Shown here piece by piece: positions 1 through 11,890 of a stretch of 64,000 nucleotides of DNA. The DNA lies in contig NC_080672.1 in NCBI RefSeq assembly GCF_030247195.1, positions 91,026,113-91,090,112 of the forward strand, given 5' to 3'. The notes beneath the pieces are model-generated. The model was given only the letters and a program-made list of their open reading frames with translations. It made no database searches and was not told the DNA's origin. A program made the position numbers and the translations under genes. The stretch is from Topomyia yanbarensis (Eukaryota; Arthropoda; Insecta; Diptera; Culicidae). Position 1 is the stretch's first letter, and the number at the start of each line of letters is the position of its first letter.

Positions 1-2393
1 AGACGCTAAATAAACAATTTCCGAGAGTTTTCCCAGCGACGTTGATTGGCGGAACCGAACGAAAAATTGTAGTGCAGTAAAACGGATCCAAATTCACCTC
101 GTGGTTTTTGCATAATGTTTTAAAAATGAAACCCTGTACGCAGCTGGAACCCCAACAATATCCAATAACAACAAACGGTAACATTCGAATGTAGTGGAAA
201 ATGCAGTTTTGAATATCCACTGGGGCACCATCAGAATGGACTGAAACGCCAGCATTCTGCACTATGCATCGATATTCTATTTGTAATTTATCGTTGTGGT
301 TAGCGAAACTGTTAACTGTGTGGGCAGCATTTTTCCACAGTCGAAGATAAATGTTGCAATTATGTTTATGTACTAGGCAGGTTCGGAGTTCAACGGTTCC
401 GATGGCTCAACGATGTACATAAGTAACTTGATGATAAGTTCTATAGAAGACGCCTTTACCTAGATAATTTATTTTAAGGTAAATCCAAAATTTCGACGAA
501 ATACCTTATGACAATCTTTGATTTTTTTTGGGAACTTGTTACTTTTGTGAGGCAAACACCATGTCGTTAAAAAAACTACCGCGTGAGATGGCTATGTTTT
601 AATAGATAAACTTGACAAATGTAGGTACCTGAAAAGAAAATAAATATGCAAAAATTCTTAGGGGGAAAAATAATATACAGAAAGCAATTGCATGAATATT
701 TTAATTGTGTGTTAAAATGAATAAGCAATATACGAGAAGAATTTTGATAGATAACTTATACACGGCTCACAATATCGTATTACGAAGAGTGTTTTGGTTC
801 TAATTAAAAAAATTGAAACAAACTTTCCATGAGAATTAACCTTTTTTATAATATCTCGGAAAATTATAATCATAATCATAATAGCTTAACTTTTCAGAAA
901 ACATTGAATTCCTGGTTCTACTAGTAATTGGGCTGTTCGTAAAATTTGAAAACTATAGCTAATTAACTTTTATATAAAGCAGTTATATCACAGCAAAGTT
1001 TCCTAGAAACTGCGTGATATAATCCGCAGCATTTTCATCTATTCCAGCAATAAATTAGCAACCGTTCAATAACTCAAACAGTAATTTATCGTCACGAAAG
1101 ATAGCACATTTCATGCGAAATCATTCGCCAAAACCATTCGGATCCCGTCGCGCATGAAAAGTGCACCTCTGAACGGATCCATAATTCAAAAAATAAATCA
1201 ACCCCTGACACCGCACAGCGAAAGCCGTCAAAATTGCCAACCGTAAGAGTAATGGATCCCGTTCCCGCAGAACTCCGACCACTGCTGACTGACCGCCACG
1301 GGTGACTTGGAGTCTTTGTGTGAATGTGTGTGTGTGATGCCCAAAATCGACGACCACCAGTCATTGTCATATCACGTTACCGATCCTGTCCGATTCCGGA
1401 ACCATTTTGCGCGGAGTACTGTAAAATTAAACGTGGGACTGGTGCAAATGTAAACAGAAATCTATTATTTTATGCAAATCAACGCAACACACCACAATGG
1501 GAAACACGGACCGGCACCAGAACGCTACTGTAGCGGGAACAACGAAACCTGTCACGCGTGAGGTATCAACAGAAGAGCCGCCCGAAGCGTGAAACATGAG
1601 CTTGGGGGGATTGATCGTGGGGGTCATTTCTCGTTCCCCCGACGAGATTGGCCGAGCAAATGGCAGATCCATTACTTGTAGAGTCTGAGTGGATGGACGG
1701 CAGGTTCTGCCTTCAATGGTTGAGCACAGTGGATCCAAATTGGTGGGCTTACGAAGTTTGATAAGTATACTCATTTTCAGCTTGAATTTGTAATTAAAGT
1801 CAGTTTTAGGTGTTTCTATTTTGTTCAATTGTAGGAGGAAACGAAACACTATAATGGCTGTTTGACAAAACTTCACCGTTAGGCCTTCATTACATAAATT
1901 CCATAAAAATAGACAAAACGCTTATTTAGAACTTCTATTCACTGTAGAAGGAAATGACAAAAGTGTTTGTTTAACTATAATAAAATTAATCAATAAAAAA
2001 AATCTGGTGAGAAGGAGAAGAACTTGACCGAGATCTACGATTTAGAGTTCGACTGTCATGTAAGCTCACAGGTTATACTTCGGATATTTAGCAGTGCTCG
2101 ATTTTGTCTGCCGCCGATTTTATCTAACCTCGACTTTTTCAGCCTTTCATTTTTGTTTGCATAATTCGACAAATAAGATATTCATATAGTATTGAACGGT
2201 CTCGAATTATTGAAATAGGTCTGAACACATACTGAAGAGAAACAAAAAATGATCAGGTAACACTAATATTCTCCAGGCTACAAGGCATCTACTCACTATG
2301 CGCATGAACAATCTTTAATCTGTCACGTTGGATTGGTACACATAGTCACACCTACAACGGTTTCGTGACCTTTTCAATACGTAAACGATTTTG
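1..2393. other. AT-rich non-coding stretch, no gene recognised
   Basis: I see no recognisable coding region, RNA gene or repeat structure here. Short open frames around 1.1-1.9 kb overlap on both strands, show no domain or family resemblance, and are best read as chance. A short CA/TG-rich run lies near 1,320-1,340. Confidence 0.6.
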
Positions 2394-2413
2394 TGGGGTA
2401 CATTCGTACCCCA
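2394..2413. repeat. Short palindrome related to the 12.5-kb MITE end
   Basis: A 20-bp near-palindrome pairs TGGGGTAC with GTACCCCA. Together with the preceding GTAAACGATTTTG it matches the left end of the small element at 12,503 (GTAAACGCTTTTGTGGGG). It is probably a degraded fragment of the same repeat family. Confidence 0.45.
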
Positions 2414-2500
2414 TAACTAAAACCGCTCTTAAATGCCTAATTTTTAGTGAATTTATAAATAAATTGGATAGTTTTATTCCAAAATCTTTCATAATGTAGC

Positions 2501-2563
2501 CAGGGCCGGCGGAGTGCGTGGGTAGTATGGGTAGTACTACCCTGGGACGGGACATGCGAAGAC
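2501..2563 (+). repeat. Possible transposon end (CAGGGCCGG type)
   Basis: The segment begins CAGGGCCGGCGGAG and contains GGGTAGTACTACCCTGGGACGGG. The last part recurs in inverted orientation at 6,311-6,342 (GTCCCGTCCCAGGTACTACC). CAGGGCCGG is a common type of hAT terminal sequence, so the pair could be remains of the two ends of one element about 3.8 kb long. The outermost bases do not match at the right end, and no target duplication is visible. Confidence 0.3.
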
Positions 2564-4065
2564 GGTCTTCTTTTTCCCTCTCGGTTTTGTTGCTATTTTG
2601 CAGCGAAAAATTCGCTCACAATATAATTTCAAGCAAAGGTCAATGATAGAGCTGTGCAGATGAGGTACAGAGTTGTGCCGATGATGTACGGAAAATGATG
2701 TAGCTTTCACATGACATAAATTATGTTATCATTCATATGAATAATCTGATTATAGCTTCATTATCCGTAACTGTCAAGTAGTAGAGTTTTGTACCTATTT
2801 TTATCTAGCGACAATAATTTTTACCTACAGCCGAAAATTAAATAACTTTTTACAAGAATTTTGAATTTGTCTTGTCATAGACTAATAGATCGCAATCGAT
2901 TGATCAATTTCACCGGTCTGATATAAACAGAGCAATTGCATAACCTTTCTGCTGAGAAAGTTAAACTAATTTCTACGCACACATTATTTTCCACAAATTT
3001 GGACGAGAGACGCAATGTTTCATAAGTTGATTCAGTTGTGCAGGTTATTTTTGCTATGGCAACTCAAAATAAGAGGGAAAGGGGCTTCTAGTTCTAGATT
3101 TTCTGTACTCCTCCCTGCGGGAAACGCGGAGACAGGTTACTATGATTATTTAACAGAACTTTGTTGGCTGTTTTTGAATTGACAGAAGTGTGCTACCACG
3201 GCTCTCAGAAGCGAGGCTTGCTACTCCGCGAATTCTGCGGTGACATCAGAGAAATCGTTGAGATAAACAGACGGATTTCTAGAAAGTTGATAATTGAAAA
3301 TATTTAAACTCCTTCGGTGAAAAAAACAATTTGCAACGAATTCTTGACGTAATTTACGCCATAATTATACTAGACACCAGAGGTAAAAATAATCGAAGCT
3401 CTTATTTGACGGCTGAAAATTAACCTGTTCCGATTCGCGGTGAATAGAAAAAAATATTCATATGCCTATAAAGCATATGAAACAACAATCATCATCGCTT
3501 ACATTGTGCCAGGGCCTACTTTGATGCGTTTGATTCGTTGCTGTACGGCCACTTCGTGTAATAATCGGAACCGAATGAAAAACTGCATGGATGAATGGCC
3601 GGTTTGTTCGTTTAACGTTTTCAGCTGCGTGCGGCTGAATATAATCAATTTTAATTCAATGAATTTGAATATTTTCAACTCTGCTGGACACAGTATATAA
3701 TCAGTGCAGCCAGGTGATTAGTTATTTCCTATTCCCAGCATAGGTTTTGGACATCGGCATAGCTTCTTTCCCTGGTAACATTTGAAGTTTTATGGCAGTT
3801 TTATAGCCACTCATAAAACTTAGATTACCCTTGTAGCGTACTATAAAACTTTGAATGTTGCTTGGGTTGTGATCTATCAGATGCCGATCATTCGGTGGCA
3901 GCAAACAAAATATGAATTTTATTTAATTATTTTTATTATTATTTAATGAATTAAAATATCAACAAAAGAATAAATTAATAAAATATTCTACAATTACTAC
4001 TTTAAAATGATTCAATCTACAATTTATTTATCTGACAATCTCCAATCTTATTCACACAAGGTGAT
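2564..4065. other. Non-coding stretch, no gene recognised
   Basis: Nothing with protein-family resemblance is seen. The 86-codon open frame at 3,440-3,700 has no recognisable motif. Confidence 0.55.
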
Positions 4066-4363
4066 TGTCGTGACCAGAGCTGTTGAAACACAGTTTGCGT
4101 CCGTTTTCGTCAACGGAGTAGAAATAAAAATATAATAATATTAACATATCGTAATCTATATTCGCTATAGTGTACTTGTTGGATTTCATACAAATCTCCT
4201 TAACCCATATACTGAATTTGTCTTGATGCGTTGAAATCAAATAGAATAAACGATTTTTGATGAGCAGGCCTTGGTTGTTGTGACAGACAATCAAATTTCA
4301 GTTTTTGGAAGAAAGTTGACGAGCACGGACACAAGTTGTATCTAGACAGCTCCGGTCACGACA
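4066..4363. mobile_element. Small TIR element (MITE-like), 298 bp
   Basis: The two ends are inverted copies of each other over about 49 bp with some mismatches. The left end starts TGTCGTGACCAGAGCTGT and the right end, read in reverse complement, starts TGTCGTGACCGGAGCTGT; both continue with a GTCCGT..TCGTCAAC block. The interior is AT-rich and has no coding capacity. This is the architecture of a non-autonomous DNA element. I could not identify a clear target-site duplication, so the superfamily is left open. Confidence 0.65.
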
Positions 4364-5592
4364 GAATACAACTAGAATAATATTACCTATCTATTAATTA
4401 TAATTTCAGTCCCAAAAAAGTAGTAGACATATATTGCAAAGTGCAGCTGGTGGAGCTGCGTGTATTTATTTCAATCTATAAGACATTTTACTAAGCCCTC
4501 TCGTAAGTTTCAAAAGCACAATACAAAAAATACGTATTGCAATTACTTGTTAATTAAATGTACAGAACTTCCCGGATTAGGCGGACCTGTCCCGATTTCA
4601 AAATGAATGCTATGAATTTATTCTTATATTCATTTTTTATTTCAACGACTTGGGTAACTGTATCATCTTCTATTAATTATAGTTTTTATTGAAGCAATGC
4701 AGTTGTTTCTTTTGAATTTTGAGAAACGACGTTGAGTTTTTCAATGTCCTGTGAGATAATTTCGTCAATTTAAATAGTGAAGTAATTAATGCTTATAAAC
4801 TAATCACAGGCGACAAGAAGACCTGTTGTAACCAAAGACAATTTGTAAAAGAATATTAAGAGCTCTGAACCATTTAATTTGTATGTAGTAACCGATAGAC
4901 ATTAACAAACAGTAGAAGAGGAGGTGAATGTAGAGAATGGGAAGGTAATTAGGTAAACTGTAGATTATGAAAACATACATGATGCTGAAAAGTAGTCACA
5001 GTAACCGCTGGAAAAAACAAAATTTGAAAGAGTCAGATGGAATACTTCAGTTGTCAGGACGAGCAGTCAAAGAAAAATCGCTCCGAATTCAATCTGAAAA
5101 GAAAATTGGGCAGTTTCTTCGTGAGTTCTTTGTGACCTGCACGAAGTATTGAAATGCAGAAAACTTTCAAGAATTATCAAATCACGACAATGGCAGTAAG
5201 TGGTGATGGCAAGTTTTTCATAGTGTTTAACTAATTTTATGAAATAATTATCTCACTGATTATTCAAAAAATACTCCTCAAAATTTTCAATAAATATATT
5301 ATTATATTTTCACTGTCTAATATAAATATGCATTTGTCGGTCGCTAAGGTGATAAAACTCACGAATGGAATTATTTGTTTGTTAGAAAATAAAGTAATAT
5401 TTTTATAATATATTTTTTCATCAAAATCTATATAATAAAGCAACAATTGTAACAATCTAATAAATGCATCCTAAAATAGCCTGGAATTTATTTTTTGATA
5501 CCAAATTCTTAATTTTCTTAGTTTTGTGGCAATTTCATTATTCAGCTTTTATATAATTGATGCACAATTACAGCAGCGTAAAATCAATTATT
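4364..5592. other. Non-coding stretch, no gene recognised
   Basis: AT-rich DNA with no recognisable gene, RNA or repeat structure. The open frames at 4,967-5,152 and 5,264-5,455 are short and featureless. Confidence 0.55.
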
Positions 5593-5938
5593 CTGTATCG
5601 ATTTTGTTGGTTATTTTCGGCAAATTTGAGACTAAAAGAAACGAAAAGTGGCACATCATCATGTTTTACCGGCGTCGGCAGTAAAACATGATGATAAGTT
5701 ATGTTCTAACATAGACCATGCGATAGACTTGGGTGCAACGCCCAATTCCTACTTAGCAGAAGGTAAAGAATTCTTCACATTTCCTTTCGATCATGTCCAT
5801 ATGAGCCTGCCTAGTCCTAGTTTTCCGTTCTAAGTTTATAACTGATTCGCTCTAGAAAACCTATCCGTCTTTCAATTTCATTGCTTTCGTTTCTCTTAGT
5901 CTCAAATTAGCCGAAAATAACCAACAAAATCGATACAG
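5593..5938. mobile_element. Small TIR element (MITE-like), 346 bp, with internal hairpin
   Basis: Terminal inverted repeats of about 55 bp: the left end begins CTGTATCGATTTTGTTGG and the right end finishes CCAACAAAATCGATACAG, with near-identity continuing inwards through a GTTATTTTCGGC block. A second, internal hairpin at 5,655-5,695 has 15-bp arms (ATCATCATGTTTTAC and its complement) around an 11-base loop. No transposase coding is present. High arm identity suggests a fairly recent insertion. No convincing target duplication was seen. Confidence 0.7.
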
Positions 5939-7149
5939 TAGAACCTTGCGGCTATTAAACTATAGTAACAAAATCAATGATTTGGAATATTTATTCCTTT
6001 TATTAATTGCCAATATACCGGGAGCAGTACGAATAGAAAAAAAAATATCTTCTTTAACGCATTCTGATAGCAATAGGAACTTCATTCCACCTCAAAATAT
6101 ATCTAAAGGTTTTTTGACAAAAGCAAATAAATATAGATTCAAAACAAATTTTATAAATGCAAAAATTTTGTTTTTAATACGTCATAGACTTTGCCAGGAA
6201 ATAACGATACTGCCCAAACGTTATTGCTTTCAAGAAAATGAAAATCGTCAAGATAGGTCCGGTTCGCAATGACAGGCCATTGCCGGTTCGCGGTGACATT
6301 TGCTTTTTTTCACTTTGCACGTCCCGTCCCAGGTACTACCCACTCAAAAATTACCAGGAGGGGAAATACCTACTCGAAAGTTTGGAACAAACCAAAATCT
6401 GAGATTAACTACGTATGTGTCTTGCGCACAAAATTATTGCGTCTGAAATTCTCGATGTAAAACAATTTCATATTTTTATTCAGATACACATTTATTTGCT
6501 TTACAATCAAATTTCTTGAGAATATGGGATAATAATAAGGATTTATTTGAATTTTGGAATTATTTTTAATATTTATACTCCTGGGAATACATTTTGACAC
6601 ATCTACATCTTAAAAGAAGGAGTTCAGATCGTTAGGCTAAGACACTTGAAGAAAATGTTGCCTTCATCCTTCCTTTTTAACCAAGGTTGGTTGATGCCTT
6701 TGGGATTCCTAAACTTCCCTTGTCCCATGAAATTTGTCAATTTTCGAGCGTCCTCTGACAAGAAATACTGAAAAATTCGTTAAAGCTGCACGGTCTTTCA
6801 CAAATATTACCTTCTAATGCCTAAGTGTCCTCCTTCTCAATACCATTCTAATCTAAGTGCCACTTTTATCATTACCAGGAATAGAACAATGCGAAAGAAC
6901 TCAAATTAATATAGGTGTCAGGAAATCGGGAACGATTTTAACATAAAGAATCTATCTAATCTTTTCTCCAGAAAAAATAAAGAGTGCTTTCCACGATCCA
7001 TCGATCGAAGCGCCTACTTGGAACTGTAACGCATGCCCGTAGGGAAATATGAAACGATAAGTTTTGTGGGGAGAATGCTTAGCGCGAATATCTTTGCTCC
7101 CAGATAAATTTGTGTGTTTGAAGAACAATTATTACGTTTATATACATTA
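5939..7149. other. Non-coding stretch with one inverted repeat copy
   Basis: No gene is recognised. Positions 6,311-6,342 hold the inverted partner of the CAGGGCCGG-type end at 2,501. The part from about 6.6 to 7.15 kb could contain decayed downstream (RT or 3') sequence of the minus-strand Jockey-like element, but no reverse transcriptase motif can be read in it. Confidence 0.45.
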
Positions 7150-8130
7150 TTATAATTTCATCGCGAAACGTCTATCATTTGAATGGGAATCTACGTGGAA
7201 TGCTGTTGTTGCCGATAAAGTGTTCTTAGTTCCGTGTATTCCGATCAAAGGTTGAATCGAGTACACAACGTAGGGGTTAGCTACCAGACGAAATATGATT
7301 TCTCTCGTTAATCTTTTGACGAACCGGTGCCAATAACTGCGTTTTTCAGTTTTCATCAAGTTATTCATTTGCGTTTCTAACGTCGCGTATATTCGGAAAA
7401 ATTTGGGCAATGCGACGTTCAAAAAGTCCTCATGGGGCCTTTTCGCATAGAATTCGGAGCACTCTCTGCCCACAACGGAGGAGGAAATTGTCCAAGGTTG
7501 TTCACGCTGGGTATTCGTTTAAACGCAGTATATAGAAACAAGCCAGTCAAAACGTTGTACACTTCTACCGGAAGAATTTCTTATTTTGATTATTTTTTTT
7601 TCGATATAGTGGACGCGTAGTTCTTTCAATCAATGGGCACACTAATGAAATAAAGTACAACGATAAATCTAACGCGCTTGGCCGCGCTGGTAGGCATTCC
7701 TGTCACTCCCACTGTATTCAAGATGCTCATATTGAAATTGTCGCGAATATTATGCAGTAAGATAGATCGGTTATCAGAATGAAGACAAACCCATGGCATT
7801 TCGTTCTAAAACCAGGTGAGGTGCAATGTATATGGAAACAATAGCAATAAATCTTTGCTATGATTCGGATTTAACAAGCGAGAACTTCAATAGCTGGTAC
7901 CGAGCAAAGGCTAATCCGATAGAAATATAGTAGCACGTTTTGATCCCCGAAACGCTCCTCAATATTGTTTTCTCGGCCATGGCGAATAATGTTAAATTGT
8001 GGAAGATCTACGTCGGAAGTAAACAAGGTTTTACCCAATGCAAATGTGTATAACCTAAGAAAATAATGGGACTGAAATATAGAGACACTTGGAGTTTTGG
8101 ATGTACTATGTGGATTTTCCGAAACCAAGA
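7150..8130 (-). pseudogene. Jockey-like retrotransposon ORF2 relic (endonuclease and linker)
   Basis: Read on the minus strand, several frames each give pieces of a Jockey-clade ORF2. About 8,000-7,870 reads VDLPQFNIIRHGREN and FYRISLCSVPAIEVLAC, typical of the apurinic-like endonuclease domain. About 7,780-7,690 reads DNRSILLHNIRDNFNMSILN, the later endonuclease region. At 7,380-7,290 there is EKRSYWHRFVKRLTRE, which resembles the linker before the reverse transcriptase. Frames change repeatedly and stops interrupt it, so it is dead. It lies directly downstream of the ORF1 relic in the right order. No RT palm motif is found beyond it, so the element is probably 3'-deleted or decayed. Family assignment is from recalled motif similarity. 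Confidence 0.65.
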
Positions 8131-8214
8131 GCCACTTTCTTCGGTTTTGTAGTAGCCCACATCCAGAGACACTTTCAGGCCTTTACAAGGAAAATTAGGG
8201 GAAAATATAATTCT

Positions 8215-8885
8215 CCTCATTCGAACACTTATAGGCATTCCCTCGACGGGATTGTCAGAATGTCGCTCTTTAGTGAACAAGGAAGCGTAGAAATTAGTCG
8301 TAGCCGGTGCTTTCTTTAGCATTTTTTCCAAGCGTTTCTCAAAAGAATGCTTCAGTTTTCCTCTATAATTAATATGCGGGATATGTCGACAGTTCATTCG
8401 GAGTCTTTCAACAGAAGAAAAAGTTTTCTTGGTCCTCCGCATTTTTCATACCGTGCCTTGTTTCTACAATGGGCTCATTGTTTGCAACGACGGCAGTTCA
8501 TGACCCATGGTACAAAAGGGCGAACAAGTAGACGAGCCCCGTTCAAAGGAACAAATTTTGTAAGAACAAATCCAGCGAAAGGCTCGAAATGGAAAATAAG
8601 TTTTCTTATACTCCTCGATTTTTGCCGAACGCAATTGTTTGCATACCAGAACTTTCACTGACTGACGCTCAGGAATCTGGAAGGAGCCACCCGCCTATTT
8701 CGCAATTAAGGCCCTTCTCGGAAACTACACCATCAATTTGTACTATCCGGGCGGGTACATAGACGAAATACTTTTTCGTACACGGTCGAGTGTTGTTCAG
8801 TTAGATCACGTGATATATCGATGCTGTTAAAAGGCTTGCCTTTGGTCCGGAAGTAGACCATCCAGGGGCCGGTTGTGTTAGATAG
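8215..8885 (-). pseudogene. Jockey-like retrotransposon ORF1 (gag-like, zinc knuckle) relic
   Basis: Minus-strand translations in shifting frames give, in order, a segment with ISRDLTEQHS (about 8,830), VPARIVQIDGVVSEKGLNCE (about 8,760-8,700), SVKVLVCKQLRSA (about 8,660-8,620), VPWVMNCRRCKQ (start of a CCHC knuckle, about 8,510-8,475) and a lysine-rich tail with LEKMLKKAPATTNFYASL (about 8,330-8,270). This is the order of the ORF1 nucleic-acid-binding protein of mosquito Jockey-type elements, which coats the retrotransposon RNA. A stop follows the first knuckle cysteines, and at least three frameshifts are needed. It shares block structure with the plus-strand relic at 31,396-32,063. Confidence 0.7.
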
Positions 8886-8889
8886 AATT

Positions 8890-10099
8890 TGTATCGAAAA
8901 TGAGACTTATCGGCATTATTATTGCCATCGAAGAAATATTCAAATCGACCTCCACAAAGCCTGAAAGGATGTCGGTCGTCGGAGATACCTTCCCATTAGT
9001 CAACACTATCACACGGGCTGCAGTACTCGCGAAAGGGAGGTTTTATAGCAGGGAACGGAAAATTAATGCAACGAAATTTAAAAGAATGGAGTGATTGGTA
9101 CCACAGAGAACAGACATATAAGCTGGCACAAACTTTCCCGAAAAACCTGTATAAACATTTGAATGAAAATAATTTGAAAATCACCATCGCATACAGGTTA
9201 GCATGCGTGAGTCACCATTGTATCCAAGTTTGCACACAAGTCCCGTATAGCGATTGCTGGTCGATCGAAGCGCCGGCTAGTGGCAAGTTACTACTTGTTG
9301 TTGTCATTTCAAAGCGACAGTTTTATTTCTTACACAAGTTGAAAACTTCACTTGTATGTCAGTTCTCAGTGTTGGTACTTAGCAAGGGAACATTTGTAGT
9401 ATCTGCATTCAACAAACACATTTTCGCTGAGAAGTTGGACATACAGTCCTATTAATAAAGGGTGTTTCCAAACAGCCACCAGTTATTATTAGGGAATTTT
9501 CATTTACACACGCCATATCAGAGCTTTCGTCAGTACGTAGAGAAATCACGCTTTCCTCGCATTACGGGCATTACAAATCTTTTCCTCGCATTACGGGCCG
9601 TCGATTCCCGATGCAAGGACAGTAAAGGTGCACAGCAAACATCTAGAAACACAGTGTACTTTCTAAAAATAGTGAAAAATAGTTTTTCAGAAAATAAAAT
9701 TCGATCCGAAAAGTGAAAAAATACGGCGATAAGAAAATTTGACATATTCAAATAATTGGTGTTTCACCAGCGACTAGCGACTACCAGGTGTCGCCCCAAA
9801 ATTCTTCGCCCGAAAAATAGGTGGCAAACCAGCCGGTCGGTGCCCAGCTGATTTCGTCCGCGTCCCTTGTCACCTATTTTTTATTGACTGTTTCATCGGC
9901 GGTGCTATCTTTGAATATGAGCCGCCTTGGATATTCAACTGTTTTTATTGCTTTCTTATTTTATTGCAAATGAGTAGAGGTTTTGATTCTTTTATATTCG
10001 GGATTGCAGATATTTTGTCGCATGTAAATTTTGGGCGTTCGTTGATGTGATGGCACTGAAAAAAAACACGTATTCGCCGGTCGGCTAACTTTTCTTTGG
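8890..10099. other. Non-coding stretch, small direct repeat
   Basis: No gene is supported. A 16-bp string ACCACAGAGAACAGAC at 9,100-9,115 recurs exactly at 47,050-47,065, probably a fragment of a dispersed repeat. TCCTCGCATTACGGGC occurs twice about 35 bp apart near 9,556-9,600. The 129-codon frame at 9,066-9,455 has no recognisable domain. Confidence 0.5.
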
Positions 10100-10325
10100 A
10101 CTGAGCAAACTAATTTCTATGTTTGTTTGGGGTTTGTTTTACCAACGGGGGAACTGATCCACGGAACATTCAATGTGCTTAGGGAAAACACATGGCCTTA
10201 TTTGAGTGGAATGATGACTTCAATCATGTATAATGTTTGAGAATTGACAATTCGCGAGAGGGATCGGGGACCGGTTGGCAATTACCTTCAGTTATGTCAG
10301 CACGAAGAATAAGTGTTTTTCTGTC
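10100..10325 (+). repeat. Dispersed repeat, copy 1 (partner at 35.5 kb)
   Basis: About 225 bp aligns in the same orientation with 35,507-35,735. Shared landmarks in order are CAAACTAATTTCT, GGAAAACAC/GGAAACACGCATGG, GAGTGGAATGATG/GAGTGAAATGATG, GAGAATTGACA/AAGAATTGACAG and GTCAGCACGAA/ATCAGCACGAA. Neither copy codes for anything recognisable. Family unknown. Confidence 0.55.
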
Positions 10326-11169
10326 ATGTTCATTGGTTAGCGTTCAATTCTATCTCATGCCCCACGCGAGTCTGGGTCTATTGATGACATTTGGTCCTTG
10401 GATAGGCGACGACTGAGTGCTGTTGGCCTTCTGCCGGTGGTGGCAGAGTGATGGGGTGCGAGCGGATCTGGCCGGAAAGACAATACCGTAAAGACGAATT
10501 GTTGTTCGGGGGTTGGCTCCAATGGGACTTTGATTTGACTGGTGTCGATGATCGCGGGTCGATGCGTACTGAAGGTTCGCTGCATCTGTTTTGGTGATCT
10601 TGCAAGTCTAATTTCAAGTTCCGTTATTGGTAACAGGCCCGTGCATCGGGTTAACGATTTCCCTTCAATGTTCGATATAATCGTTCGTATACGTGTTCAC
10701 AAACAATCCAATAACGAAAATAGGAAATACTTTCGTTGATTTATAACATCTCGAACTATCATAACTCTTTGTCTGTATAACGTGTTATCACTCGGTAGTT
10801 TGCAACCCAAAAATATATCGTAGAGACGGAATAGCAAAATTAGTCCAAATAATGTCGCAATAAATAGTGATCCGGCCCATTACGCAGATAAGATTAGCTT
10901 TTCTAGGCAATACTCCCACGGTCGGCTGTGTGGGATTGGAAGCGAATCCTAGACTCTATTCCCTTCCAAACCACTAACTCCGCGACAGCTATGGAAGAGT
11001 CTGATGAACCTTCTGTATAAGATTCCGCACTTTATTTAAACGATCACCGGGTAAAATCATCACTGACACGATAGAAACCACGAACAAATTCGTCGCGTGA
11101 TTGAATATTATTAAAAAATATAAGCAGTGCTCCTTAAAGACGGCTATCCGGAGTTCAAGGTGCTCATTT
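10326..11169. other. Non-coding stretch, no gene recognised
   Basis: No coding or structured feature is supported. Overlapping open frames at 10,355-10,617 on the minus strand have no family resemblance. Confidence 0.5.
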
Positions 11170-11335
11170 TGCTAATCGTATTAATACAACAAATGATAAA
11201 TTTCCCAAATTCTCGGCAGCCGGCTGCCCAGAGCAATTATTACATGATAACGCTACTGACACATTTACTAACAACTCTCCCCTTCCCGTGATACATGTGG
11301 AGATGCAGAGGATTCCTCTGTCTCTAGTAGCAACA
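11170..11335 (-). repeat. Dispersed repeat, inverted relative of 30,870-31,020
   Basis: In reverse complement this segment aligns with 30,870-31,020. Shared blocks are CTGCATCTCCAC, GTTATCATGT, CTCTGGGCAGCCGGCT, CCGAG..TTT and ATTTATC(A/G)TTTGTTG. The highly matching GGGCAGCCGGCT core suggests a terminal or regulatory part of a transposable element, but no coding sequence accompanies either copy. Confidence 0.5.
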
Positions 11336-11439
11336 TGTATCGGACTAACATTCCTTCCTTTCCCAGAAGATCTGCATTCGGACGTAGCCGGCGTCGGTAT
11401 TGATCAGCAAGCAGGGATCAGAATAGATTGTACAATGTG

Positions 11440-11534
11440 GCTCATCATGTTATTCCCAAGCATGTTGTTCCAATGAACATTTTGCAACCTAATTTGGTTC
11501 TGGTCAATAACGGAGTAGCAACTACGGGCGATCT
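11440..11534 (+). repeat. Dispersed repeat fragment preceding the microsatellite
   Basis: The segment ending in CAATAACGGAGTAGCAACTAC matches, in reverse complement, the sequence at 25,650-25,740 (TCAATCACGGAGTAGCAACTAC). Both are followed at the same place by a hexamer-like tract: TTATGC here, and CATGCTCATGGTCATGCT in the other copy. Confidence 0.5.
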
Positions 11535-11890
11535 CTTATGCTTATGCTTATGCTTATGCTTATGCTTATGCTTATGCTTATGCTTATGCTTATGCTTATG
11601 CTTATGCTTATGCTTATGCTTATGCTTATGCTTATGCTTATGCTTATGCTTATGCTTATGCTTATGCTTATGCTTATGCTTATGCTTATGCTTATGCTTA
11701 TGCTTATGCTTATGCTTATGCTTATGCTTATGCTTATGCTTATGCTTATGCTTATGCTTATGCTTATGCTTATGCTTATGCTTATGCTTATGCTTATGCT
11801 TATGCTTATGCTTATGCTTATGCTTATGCTTATGCTTATGCTTATGCTTATGCTTATGCTTATGCTTATGCTTATGCTTATGCTTATGCT
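11535..11890. repeat. Hexanucleotide microsatellite (TTATGC)n, about 59 units
   Basis: A 356-bp uninterrupted run of CTTATG/TTATGC with no variant unit visible. The long Leu-Cys, Leu-Met and His-Lys open frames across it are translations of the repeat in different frames, not genes. Purity implies recent expansion by slippage and probable length variation between individuals. Confidence 0.97.

Noticed and set aside
11535..11890. TTATGC array as a telomeric repeat
   Set aside because: Insect telomeric repeats are TTAGG-type where present, and dipterans use other telomere systems; the array is internal and flanked by ordinary repeats.
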